From contig CM060174.1 of assembly GCA_030549775.1 (NCBI GenBank), forward strand, positions 41,025,086 to 41,089,085: 64,000 nt of DNA, given 5' to 3'. Position numbers and translations under genes: made by a program. The notes below the pieces were generated by a model. The model did no database searches, was not told the DNA's origin, and was given only the letters and a program-made list of their open reading frames with translations. The stretch comes from Tamarix chinensis (Eukaryota; Streptophyta; Magnoliopsida; Caryophyllales; Tamaricaceae). Below, one piece after another: positions 45,866 through 57,229 of the stretch (the stretch's first letter is position 1; the number at the start of each line of letters is the position of its first letter).

Positions 45866-47590
45866 GAGAAAGTCAAGCTAATGACTATAAACAAGCGCTT
45901 CTTGGGAGGCAACCCAATATTTTTTTTATTCTATTTAATTTTTTTTTATTTTTCTTATTTTGGTTTTCTTGGTTTGTTTGCTCTTTGTTTCCTTATGGAT
46001 TTTTTTTCCTCTTTTCTTTTGTACTTCTTATTTCACATTGAGGACAATGTGATACATAAGCATGGGGGAGAAGATGGCCTATCCTTGTCATTTGGTTAGT
46101 ATTCTATTCTTCCCTATTTTATTTTGATGAGTGTTGCTATCTTTTTCCTTGGTCATTTCTTTTAGATTTTTATCTAAAAAAAAATCAAAACAAATAAAGA
46201 AAAGAAAAGGAAATGACCCTTCATTTATGATATTAAAGAGTGTGTTTTGTCTTGCAATGGCATGAGTGTTTAGTTTGGTGTGATAAGACCCTTTAAATCA
46301 TCTTTTGAAAATGGATTTCTATGTGCTTAAATGTTTTGGTTGCATTGTTATGAGAAAAGTATAATTGTGTTTGAGAACTTTAGGGTTATATATGCCTTAA
46401 CATTATTGTGGTATTGTAGTTTGACTTATGCTGATTTACTCTTTGCCAAAAGGTGTTAGATTTAGAGAATTTTGGACCTAGTGAGACTTTGAGCCTTTAG
46501 ACTGATACATCACTACAGTCTCTTATTTTTTCTTTTGTGTGTGTCTCCCACCATGACTTGGGAAACTAGAACTTGTAATGGTTTTCTTCAAAGCCACATA
46601 TGACTTAGACGTGCATTAAAATGATAGAGGCACTTGTTTTTTTTTTGTCATAACCTACATTAGCCAAATAGCCTGACCTTCACATTTTATCCTTTGCTAA
46701 CCCCGTTGTGCTTATGGCCATTTTCTTGATCTAAACACACATGTAACCCAATTTCCTTTATCCCTCCCTAAGTCTAGAATCAATGGTTGTTGCGCAATTT
46801 CAAAAAAAAAAAAGAAGAGAAAGTTGGGAGTATGATGTAATCTAAGCATGAGGGAGGTGTGAAAGAGTAAATGGTTGTGTATGATGAAGAGCAAATCGAT
46901 ATATCTCTCTCAAAAAAAAAAAAAGGAGAAGAAGAAGAAGAATCAATAAGAAGTTTTGGGTGCTTGTGTTTCGTGATGAAAAGTTGGGATGGTAAAATAT
47001 ATGTTATTAAAAAAAATATATCTCATTGGTACTAGACTTTTAAATCTACTTCCAAAAAAAAAAATTCCGTCCTAACCTTTTAACCTATGGCCCCATTACA
47101 ACCCTAATAAGACCTCTTGATTGTTGTGTGTTCTAAGTCTTTCTAGTGGTGGAGAATCGAAAAGCATTCCAAGCATATGGATGATCTTGATCATGAGTGA
47201 GAGGACTAGAGCAGAACCTTCAAATAAAATAAAACACATGAGAGGTGTGTCCACAAGACCTAAAGTGAGAATTCTAATTTGAAACTTTGAGGGAAGAGTG
47301 AGTTGGTATATGGCTGCCTACTGTCCACAATTGGATGTCCTTTGTTGCATGGCATGTCCCTAGAGCTCGATAGCACGGTTACATTTCTCACATGTGGGGG
47401 CAACCTAAATATCTTTTGAAAAAGGATTTTGAGCTTTTAATTGTTATATTTTTGGGTCTTATTGCTCCTTACTTGACTCTTGTACTATTAAAGGGCTAAA
47501 CACACTTTTCTGAGAAAGGGATCCTACTACTTTTCTTTTACCACATGGTGGGTTTCTTGTATTACTTTACTTGGGGACAAGCAAATGTTT
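45866..47590 (+). other. Athila 3' non-coding region, no env-like gene
   Basis: About 1.7 kb between pol and the 3' LTR. It contains TTGAGGACAATGTG plus CATGGGGGAG near 46039-46070, a sequence typical of the Athila 3' region, and several A-runs. No open frame resembles an env-like protein, unlike some Athila members. Confidence 0.7.
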
Positions 47591-47604
47591 AAGCATGGGG
47601 GAGT
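47591..47604 (+). other. Polypurine tract of the Athila element
   Basis: AAGCATGGGGGAGT immediately before the 3' LTR. A very similar tract is at about 46058-46070 and could be an internal (central) polypurine tract. Confidence 0.8.
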
Positions 47605-48982
47605 TGATAAGTGTGACTTTTACATCTTATTCCTAAGGTTTATAAGAGTTTTTACCTTTAATTTCAGTCAGAATTCTCCCTTTTTGTTCTTGTTACTGCC
47701 TTTGTGTTGTGAAAATTGCAGGGTCTCAAGCAACAAAAATAATCATGAAGGATGAAGAACAAGAATAACCTTAAAGGGAGAAGAAAGGAGAAAAAAAGGA
47801 GCAAAGAGGAGCAAAAGTTAAAGTGGAAAAAGAAAGAATGCATATTTAAAGTATATGGGCCTGAAAGAAGTGAAATTTAGACCAAGAAAAGGTCTGAATT
47901 TGGAGAAGCTTTCAACATCAAAGTTTTAGATATTTTTAATAGCTTTCCAACGAATCCAAAATCAGCTTAATCGGAGTTAAGATGAAAAAGTTATGGTCAA
48001 AATACGAATTATGGTCAAAGCTGACACGGGAAGCCCATCGTTACGGAAACCCTAGCGATCCACGAGGCGGTAGTGTAAAAAACTCTTATTCTAATAGCTC
48101 GAGGCAGCCTCCACTCCCTCTCTTTTCTCTCTTCTCTATCCTCTTCCCCAATTCATCAAGATCTCTCTTGTAAATTAGAGACGGAGATTCAAGAAGTTAA
48201 TTTTTGCAAGAATTTGTGAACATCAAGGGTATTATCTAATGATATTTTCTTTATCTATGGAATCTCTTATTGTTTTTAATATTCTTGCTATGAATTTGAT
48301 GGGCTAGATCTTGTGCTAAGGTGAAGGGGAATTTTCCCCGATCCTAATGTGTTGAATTATTGCATCCTTTTTTATTCAATTCATAATGTATGTGTTGTGT
48401 TATTGATTGATTGTCGAATTTTTGAACCCCGGCCGGGTTCTGATTTTCGGTGTGGGAAATACCGGTGAGATCGAGAGATAATCCAGTATTAGACCCAATA
48501 GCACAACGGGAGATTAAATTGTAGGTCGAGAGACGATCGATTTGACCTCTTCAACAATAAAGGAGGAAACTTTATAGACTTTAATGCATTACATTCTATT
48601 AGACTCTAAGCTAGAGATAGTTAGGGCCATAGATATGTAATAGGGTGGTTGTGGCTTGAGAAAGCACAACACTTTCTATCCTTGTTGGCATGATTGATTA
48701 TGATTGTTGAATTATTTTGTAATGTGATCTTCAATTACATGTGAGGATCGGGGGCGATGAACCGGAACCTTAGCTCTTCTATTTATTTGAGTGACTTGAG
48801 TGCTATTTTCCTTTCTTTTTAGCTTATTTAGTTATTTTAGCTTACAATTTATTATTTCATATCATCTCGTAGTTTAGACATAGTTATGTTCTATCATTGT
48901 CCTAGTGGTCATTCACCAATCCTTGTGGGATCGACCTTGACTACTACTCTGACCCCGTGCACTTGCGGGTAGAAACGTGTCA
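47605..48982 (+). repeat. Athila 3' LTR
   Basis: Same 1,378-bp length as the 5' LTR. It is followed by AGTTTTTGG, the same nine bases that follow the 5' LTR, before CACTA sequence resumes. Confidence 0.9.
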
Positions 48983-48991
48983 AGTTTTTGG

Positions 48992-50037
48992 CCAATGTAT
49001 GAAGGAAAGATTATGTTTATCAATTACCCACTTCTCAGTCTTTGATGTATTTTTAATCCTCAAAGAACGCATATGTTCTTCAAAATATGGATGAACACTA
49101 TCATTGTTATATAATACATAGAGATTTGCTTTATGGAGCATGTTAGGGTGTACTTGCCAAAATTGTTTGCCCCTAATACCATATCCTTCAACTTTTCTTA
49201 CATACTGAGACTTAGTAATACCAATAGCTTTAGCATTTGACAAGTAATTTGTACAAAATTCAATTGTATCTTGTACTAGATAACGCTCAACAATACATCC
49301 TCCTAGCAATATCAATTCTTCATGTAACATTTTATCAATTTCATAAGCCGTTTAAAGGGGTACATCCAGTACCCATGAACAAGTCCTAACATTTTTGCCT
49401 CATAAACTAAGTGAATGGTTAGATGGACCATAATGTCAAAGAATAAGGGAGGAAAATACAGTTTAAGCTAGCATAAAGTGATCACAATTCCTCTTTCTAA
49501 GACATCCAAACTATTAAGGTGTATGACTTTGGAGCATAGTGCATTGTAGAACCAACAAAACTTAACAATAGCATTTTAAACACGCTTCGATAAAATTTCA
49601 CATATAGCTATTGGCATCAAATGTTGTGTTAAAATCTAGGATTCCCAAGAAACACGGTCTTTTGGTCATGCTTTAGCTAAACAAATAAAGTATTATCCTC
49701 ACATATCAGGCATGTGTAATGGCCTTTCACACTATAACATGATAAGTTATTATATGTTGGAAAATTACTTATAATACAGAATAACATTACTCTTAAAGTA
49801 AAATTTTCCTCACCATAAGCATCAAATACTTTAACACCTGTGTCCCATAAGAAATTAAAATCATCAATAAAATTCTCCAAAATAAACATCAATATCATTC
49901 CTCAATTGGTTTGGCCTCAAAATGAATAAAGACAACATCATATAATTACTTTTCATGTAAAGCTATGGCGGTAGATTGTATATAACCAAAATCATTGGTC
50001 AAATATTATATGTGCATTGATTGTGTGGATTCATACC
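48992..50037 (-). pseudogene. CACTA transposase middle piece (TNP2 core, DUF4218-like)
   Basis: From 50037 downward: after GMNPHNQCTYNI, the TNP2 core has a section ending DFNFLWDTGVKVFDAYGEENF, then NLSCYSVKGHYTCLIC (49677-49898). The 48980-49330 frame has HEELILLGGCIVERYLVQDTIEF, KVEGYGIRGKQFW and YVLYNNDSVHPYFEEH, the DUF4218-like end of the transposase. It stops at HW where the Athila element is inserted. Stops are present in between. Confidence 0.75.
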
Positions 50038-50794
50038 TATAACATACACAAAATTTAATACTGAAAAATATTATTTTATTTAATAATTAGCGGAAGCAAA
50101 AATGGTAAATTTTAGGGATATTACCGCCACACTTAGTACCATACCGATTTCCTCCTATTCTTCCAGTGCCAAGGACTAAGGCTAAAAAGAACATAACATG
50201 ATTTTCAAAATTTTATAATTTTATTTAAATTAGAGTAGCGCATTAAATTCATTCCAAGAGATAAAAAAAACCCATTATTAGTGGTTAAAAAATAAAATCT
50301 TTAGACATGGAAATAGTAAGATTTAAAGAGAAACCCTAAAATTTTTCCAGACAATCCTTACGCTTATGCCCCATACCAGCTTGAATAGCACCTGCAACTA
50401 ACCTGTAAGGGACACTACTCATTGAATAGGCAGGAACCCTACAAACGAAACCCTTCAGTATTATGGTACTGAGCAACCCTTTATATCAAACTGAAAGATA
50501 GGGCTCACATGTAATACATCATATATGAACAATGTAAAAACGATAACATACGCAGGCATAGCGATAATGACAATCAACACAGGAGCTAATACATAATGCA
50601 ACACCACATACAATAAGAAACGCATAACACAAGGTCCATTTACTTAGCAATTCCATCACATACCAAGAGAGAGACAGGCACCAAGGCCAAAATTATAATA
50701 TATCAATGGATGATAAAAGTGAAATCAATAATTTTGATCTTAAGCTATTAATTAAACAATATTCAACATCATCTCTCGAATTATATTCATGGAA

Positions 50795-51135
50795 ACTATT
50801 ATAGTCGGTGGATTAGAAACACTCAAGACAGAATGCACCTAGCCACTATTATTAGCTGGTTGATCGATCTCTAGGGCAGCTCGCACCTAGCTACTATTCT
50901 TGCCGGTAGACCGGTCTGGCCATGACTCATATAGTGTTACACTATAAGTGATTAGTATCTTCTTATAATTTATTAACATCCAAAGTTTGGTTTATTGAGC
51001 TTGGAATCCTCTACTGTTATAGCTAGTGGATCGAAAATACCCAAGGCATAATGCACCTGGCCACTACTATCGCTGGTTGATCGATCTCTAAGGCATCTTG
51101 CACCTGGCCACTATTTTTGCCCGTAGATCGATCGG
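50795..51135. repeat. Diverged CCGGTGGACCGG modules in LTR copy 3
   Basis: Six units of CTATTAT-like sequence plus variants such as GCCGGTAGACCGG, in the same arrangement as 23301-23580, including the conserved GTAAGTGATTAGTGT-like neighbour. Confidence 0.65.
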
Positions 51136-51594
51136 GGCTTGGCTCAATAATCTTTCACTTTAAATGGTTAGTGTCTTATTCAACAGGTCTATTTATTTAA
51201 CTCGAGGGGGAGGTCACGAATTTGGAGACACAAAGATATACTGGCCATAGAATCAAGTATTCTATATTCAAGGATCATGGCACGCATAAAACCCTAACAT
51301 ATACCTCTAACATATCCAACACACATTTCTATGCATACTTACAAACCAAGCACCTTTTACATGATTATGAAATAAACAACGTATCATACCCGTAATTACC
51401 CATTCAACCCCATACCATACTTTATCTTTATGATATTCATCAGTTTACCAAAATACCCTTATTCTTATAATATACATGGTTATACTTAAAAAAGCGTTCC
51501 TAAGGCCATAAACCCTTATTCTTTTTATTTAATATCCTTTATGTCTTATTATGGAGGCTTATTTAATCCTTTGTCATATCATATACAATTTATC

Positions 51595-52190
51595 AATTTA
51601 TCTCTTCATCATTACGAAATTACTAAAATAACCCTTATTTGTAAAGTTACCTAATTACCCTTCTAGTTGGTTAGATTACCAAATTACCCTTTTGGTTAGT
51701 TAAATTACCAAATTGCCCTTTTGTGCTAAATTACCAAAATACTCCTCTTACCTACTCAATTACTATTTTACCCCTTTTACTTATAAATTATCAAGTTACC
51801 CTTCCTTTATTACAAGTTACTAAAATACCTTTCTTACTCATTATTTTACTATTTTACCCCTTTTACTCATAAAATTACCAAGTTATCCTTCTTTTATACC
51901 AAATTACCAAAATGCCATTCTTACTTATTACTTTACCATTTTACCTCTTTTACTCACAAAATTACCTATTTATCCTTCCTTTATGCCAAATTACCAAAAT
52001 ACCCTTTTCATTTAATTAATTTACCAACATACCTTTCTGCTCACAAAATTATCAAGATATCCCCTTTTCCATGTAAATTTACTAAAATGCCCTCTTTACT
52101 TATTAAAGCGTCATATTACCCCTTTTATTCATATAAGTTACCAATTAGCCCTTATTATACTAATTTTACTAAAATACCCTTACCACATAA
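51595..52190. repeat. ~27-bp minisatellite in LTR copy 3
   Basis: About 20 more degraded units of the TTACCATTTTACCCC type; many units have TACCAAAATACCC or similar. Confidence 0.85.
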
Positions 52191-53179
52191 CACATTAACA
52201 TCCATGGTTCATATACATCATCTGACACCACCAACTATTATTATTTATTATTAATATTAATTAGCACCTACCATATATATACTTATTTAGGCCACACCTT
52301 TGACAAGAAAAATTACTAAAATACCCCTATGCTTATATTAACATTATCTATGGCCACATTAGCTTATCATGTCATATATATGCATGTAATATTATCCTTA
52401 ACTATAAGGCTCTTTCCTTAACTATTATTTCTATACATGACACATAAATTGACAATCTTTTCATTTCAACAACCAATTATGCTACAAATTATATTATACT
52501 TAACATCATACAACATGCACATAAAAATATTAAAATCCTAATGTGATAGTATACATATATCCAGACATTTTAGTATGGTATACTGGTTACCTCATTTCCA
52601 GCGATAATTAAAACTTACCGATACCCTGGTTAAAGGTTTAAATTTGATTAGTAAATATTAATACCTAAAAATAATATCAAAAAGTTAGCATATTAGAAGT
52701 AGAAAATCAAAAGAATAAATTTTTATCAAAAGCTTAATTAATACATACTAATACTAACTATTTTTATGCCTCAAAATTTAACCAAAACTTGCTCAAAATA
52801 AGTAGCAAGACTCACACTACATGCACAAAATAAAGGAATAATAAGGGTTGAAGGGGATGGAAGAAAGAGGGAGAGGGTTGGTTCGGTTAAGGGCTTTGGG
52901 GTTGGGTTGAGAGCATGTGGAGGGGAGTGAGGATGGTGGCTGGATGCAGGGACGGAGTAGAGGTGTAGGTGGTGGTCAGGGGTCGGGGGTCGAAGATCAA
53001 TGGCTTAGGGAAGCGGAGACCGTAGCTGAAGTGCTGGGAAAATGGGTGTAAGTAAAGGTGGAGAAGAAGAAGAAGGAAGGAAGGAAGGGAAAAAGAGGAG
53101 AAGAAGGGAGGGAGCTACAGGGGAATTTCGGCTATGGGGAGTAAGGTGATGTGAATCAAAGCGGAGGGAAGGAAGCATG

Positions 53180-53985
53180 ATCTAATACCAATGATTAGCT
53201 GCGTTGGTGTATTAAAATTTCATGAATCAGGTCAGTTTATATGGATTAAACTCGAAAAGAATTCAGGTTGGAATGTTGGATGAGCTCGAATGGTTGAAGT
53301 TGCATTCAACTTCAAACAAGGATGTGGAATGAAATGCCTGGCACTTCTGGATAGCTACTACTCCAAAGGAGAGATAAACAAGTTCCTAACTTGGTAGATG
53401 TTGATTCAAATGATATTCTCTTCGTATTTTCTTATGCTCGACGTGTACAAGGGTATATATAGGGAGGAAGTAGTCAGCACATTTAAGCTCAAACTAGCCA
53501 GTTCCTTACCTTAATTCAAGCTAAATTATCCTATTTGAATTAATCCCATATAATGCCTAATCTTAATCACAATATCATTGTCTAAATGATATTAATGACT
53601 ATCATTACAAAGCCATACAATCAACTATGATACATACATGAAATTTCATCAAACCCTAGCTTACATAAAATATACTTAGGGTTTGCAAAAAGTTAATACA
53701 ACTAATGATAATCATCACCATATCTTCTTATTGTAAAGTATTATCCCATGTATGCCATAGTCTTACATATTTTGAATACTTGTACACTTTAAGGTGTATT
53801 AACATCTTCTCCTTGCAAATATGTAACATACCTGCAAGAACAACTTGAATTGTTTTCAATACCAAGTATAGACATATTATCAAGAATATTTAATATAATA
53901 GGCTCCAATATTAAGAAAGCTAATTCTTCCTTACCTTGAGAATTAATATGAATATGAGAATCATTAGATGCTTCTGCATCATAAG
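53180..53985 (-). mobile_element. Copia-like LTR fragment inside LTR copy 3
   Basis: Minus-strand sequence starts TGTTAATACACC near 53805, passes a TATATATA-containing promoter-like region near 53452-53462, and ends about 53190 before TTGGTATTAGATC, which resembles a Met-tRNA primer-binding site. To the right, 53800-53985 has a short coding-like frame (EELAFLILEPIIL, CRYVTYLQGE) of unknown origin. The flanks return to the purine tract on both sides. Confidence 0.5.
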
Positions 53986-55222
53986 GGGTGGTAGAGGAGG
54001 TGCCAGGGGTTGAGGGGTGGCTATAGCGGCAACAAAAGAGGGGGAATGGTTGCGCATGATGGTGGTGCAAGGTGGAGGTCAAGAAGGGGGAAAAGAAAAA
54101 GAAAGGAGGGGAAGGGTGGATGTAGGGGAAAGTGGAGGTTGTCAGGTGGTGCAGGGGATGCTAGGAGGTGGCTGTGGTGGTTAGTTGGGTGGCAGCAACT
54201 GTGGTTAGAGGCGAAAAAGCACAAATAGGGGAGGAGGAGAAGAGGGGAAGAAGGGAGAAAAAAGGATCGATAGAGAGGGGAAGGGGAGCTCGAGGAGGAT
54301 ATAGAATGGGCAAAGAGGGAGGAAATAAGGAGAAGAAAAGGAAGGGGGAAAGGAGGGCTGGCATGGTCGGGTTAGGTGGCTACAGGTTGTAGGGGGTCGG
54401 GTATGTAAGGTGGAAAGAAGGAAAAGAAAAAGAGGGAAAAGAGGGGCATGCGAGGGATTGGTGTAAGGGCTTATGTTGCCAAAAATGGAAGGAAAGGGAT
54501 AGGGGAGAGAGGGAGTGAGCAAATTACAATGGCTGCCATGGCAAGTGTAGAGGAGGGGGAGAGTTGTAGGCGGTGGAAGCTTTAACGATAGAAGAAGGAA
54601 GCAGGAAAGAAGAAGAAGAAAATAAATGAGAGGAGGTAGGTCATCCAGGTAGGGGGAGAAAGAAAGAAGGTAGGTCAGCCCTGTGCATGAGGGAGAGGGG
54701 AAAAAAAGGAGAGGTTGGGCTGGATCAACCGAGGGGGAGATGAAAGGGAAAAAAAGGAAGTGAGCTAGGGCAGTGACATTAGGAGAAGGGAAGGGAAGGG
54801 TCAGTGGCCTAGTGGGGAGCAGACCACGTCGGGCGGCTCGAAGAGGAAGAAAAGAAGAAAAGGTAAAAGGAGGAAAAGGTAAAGGAAGGAAAAGGAGAAA
54901 GAAAAAGGAAAAAAGGAAAAATTAAAATTAAAATAATTTTTGGAATAAGAGTATTTAATTATGTAGATAGATAAATTAATTTAATAAATTTAAGATATTA
55001 ATTTAAGAAAGTAATTTAGTAAAATTTGGGTTTGAAAATTTATTTAAATAAAATGAGTATGATAAAATAACAAAATATTTATTTTAATTTATTAAATAAT
55101 TATATCTATTTGTATACACTCAAAGATCCAAAAAATAATTAAATTAATTAATTTAAAAATTAAATTATTCCAAATGAGGATTAATTATTAAATTTTAGGT
55201 TTTTAAATTTTGGGGTATTACA

Positions 55223-56145
55223 ATACCATCCGTAGAGAGTATAAGACGTAAGTTTCTTGGTTCTTCAACAAATTTTGTTAACAAACCATCAATCATCATC
55301 CATTGTGGAAAGTTAGAAGGATGTCTTAGAAACCCGTCATCTATATTCTCATTAGCATGCCATCTCAAGTTATTTGCATCTTGGACATCATTAAACATCC
55401 GCTTGAATCTTGGTATTATAGGAAAATACCATAACACCTTTGATGGCACCTCATTCTTCTTGTATCGTAGTGCATTGCATTATTGATAAGGATAATAATA
55501 TAAACACGCATATTCATTGAAAAATAATATACAATCTTTAGGGCATGCACATATCTTCTCGTAACTCATACTCCTAGATGAAAGGATCTTCTTCACTTCA
55601 TAGGTATGATTGGGTAGAACGTTATCTTCGTGAAACATTTCTTTTACTAGTGTTAATATTTCTTTGAAACTCTTATCACTCCATCCGTTACATGCCTTTA
55701 AGATTTACAACCTTAAAGTAGCGGATAATCTAGTAAACTTATTACAATCACCATACAAAGGTTTTTATTAGTCACTCAATAACTGATTGAACATTTTTGA
55801 ACAATCTCGAACACTTTCCTCAACCTTCTAAGTCATATCATCTAATGAATCATCCTCATTGTTGTCAAATGATCCACTACTATCCCTCCTACCTTCCTCA
55901 TTATCATATACAAACTCTGTCTCACCATACCATATCCAACAAGTGTAGCTTGTATCAATTCCGTGGAAAAACAAATGATTTCTCAAATCATTAGCACTGA
56001 TACGTTGAATATAAGCACAAGTTAAACAAGTATAGACTATTTTACTAGCATCTCAAGCATGTTTTACTACAAACTTGATGAAAAATTCAACTCCTTTGTC
56101 ATATTCTCTAGACAAACGATTTGTAGACATTCATTTTTGATCCAT
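55223..56145 (-). pseudogene. CACTA transposase N-terminal piece (TNP2)
   Basis: The minus strand starts with ATG at 56145 and the transposase-associated motif NRLSREYDKGVEFFIKF, with RISANDLRNHLFFHGI. It continues with acidic linker, LPNHTYEVKKILSSRSMSYE, CACPKDCILFFNEYA, and the TNP2 start VPSKVLWYFPIIPRFKRMF, RWHANENIDDGFLRHPSNFP and EPRNLRLILSTDG at the LTR insertion. Stops occur in the N-terminal section (for example the fifth codon and near TRKVEES), so it is not functional. Confidence 0.8.
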
Positions 56146-57229
56146 AGTTTTTCAATCTATATGTATTCCATGAATAATATTATTACAAATCAATTCACTT
56201 CTACAAACTAATTCACATATTCCTAATACTTAGAAATAATTCATTTTTGTATAATTTATCATGCTATTTTGAAGCTATATATAAACAATTCCAACACATT
56301 TTCATATCCCTTACTAATTCACAAATCACTCATTCATGGTTTGTCTAAAAAACTCAACAAACTCTAATTTTCAAATTTATTTCAAATCAAACTTTGCCTA
56401 AAAAAATTTTTAACATTAAATCAAAATCAAATGCACAAAAATATGGGATATTACAATTTCCAAGCCTTACCATGTCATAGCAAAATATCAAGATTTAACA
56501 AGCTTCATTATCAAGCAAATTGATCCTATTTTTTTTCCAAAATCAAGCCTTTTCTCAGAATTATTAATTAATTCAGCATGCATCAATTAAATTCCAAACT
56601 CTCATGTAGGTATATAAAATTATCATTTTATAGAGTATATCGAATCACATGTTTATTTAGGCCACATTTGAAAGGTAAGAGTGAGTTACGTGATGAAAGA
56701 AAGGTGAGAAAAAGGGGCCATTAGGGTGAAAAAGGAGAGAGGAAGAAGAAGACAAGGGTGAGGTCATCCTTTCCCTTAACTGTAAAAATAGAGCCATTGA
56801 ATCTATTCGAGGTAGCAACTAAAGTCAAATAAATGATCAAAAGGGTTAAGGATCACTCAAAAATATCTTGGAGTTGGATATTAAAGTTCCATTATGATAC
56901 AAGAAATTTCCTAGAATATGTAGCTTTAATAAGTACTAATCCTGAAAAACAAGTCAATCAGTTTGGCCAAACTAGACAACTCTTCTACAAACTAGTTGAT
57001 TAGTTTCTCAAACTAGTAAATCAGTTGGGTCGAACAAAACCCTTTGATGAAATGGCAATTTAGTTTATTGGTCCACTTGAAAAACTTATTTTATATAATT
57101 TTCCAAACTTATGTTAATTTTTTCCCTCCAACCCAATGATAGTTCCAAATCAAGATCAAATATCATCAAATTTTATTAAACAAAACAATTTTCCTTTCTA
57201 TAAATTTTACAAAAATACAGGGTATTACG
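56146..57229 (-). mobile_element. Two truncated Tekay-like LTR starts, minus strand
   Basis: Minus-strand LTR-type starts occur at 56455 (TGTAATATCCCA) and 57229 (CGTAATACCCTG, first base changed). Each is followed by the AT-rich, then pyrimidine-rich pattern seen at 33171. The second runs into the first, and the first ends near the start of the CACTA relic. No coding sequence is present. Confidence 0.5.

Larger units (their letters stand above)
38904..48982 (+). mobile_element. Young Athila-type Ty3/Gypsy retrotransposon
   Basis: Two 1,378-bp LTRs (38904-40281, 47605-48982) differ at about five positions by eye. The primer-binding site TGGCGCCGTTGCCGGGG at 40288-40304 is complementary to the 3' end of tRNA-Asp. 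Gag, protease, reverse transcriptase, RNase H and integrase follow on the plus strand. A long non-coding 3' region contains two purine tracts (AAGCATGGGGGAG). The PBS type, the DLGA protease and the long 3' space fit the Athila lineage. It is inserted in a CACTA relic on the opposite strand; CTTAG precedes it, and no exact duplicate follows. Confidence 0.93.
50038..55222 (-). mobile_element. 5,185-bp solo LTR, copy 3 of the long LTR family
   Basis: Exact target duplications ATACC at 50033-50037 and 55223-55227 flank it, and their removal restores the CACTA transposase reading STDGMNPHN. The right end GGGGTATTACA is canonical; the left end TATAACATAC is a mutated TGTAACA-type. It follows copy 2 through the GCGGAAGC block, the CACACTTAGTACCA motif, the CCGGTGGACCGG modules, the minisatellite and the purine tract. 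A Copia-like fragment interrupts the purine tract at 53180-53985. Confidence 0.85.
37540..56145 (-). mobile_element. CACTA/En-Spm transposon relic in three pieces
   Basis: Minus-strand TNP2-type coding sequence reads in order from 56145 to 55223, then 50037 to 48992, then 38903 to about 37540. The gaps are filled by a solo LTR (50038-55222) and an Athila element (38904-48982). Terminal CACTA/TAGTG inverted repeats and the 3-bp target duplication were not found, so the outer edges are only approximate. Confidence 0.8.

Noticed and set aside
45881..46099. Env-like gene in the Athila element
   Set aside because: The short Phe-rich frame comes from T-runs; no signal or transmembrane protein of meaningful length is supported.
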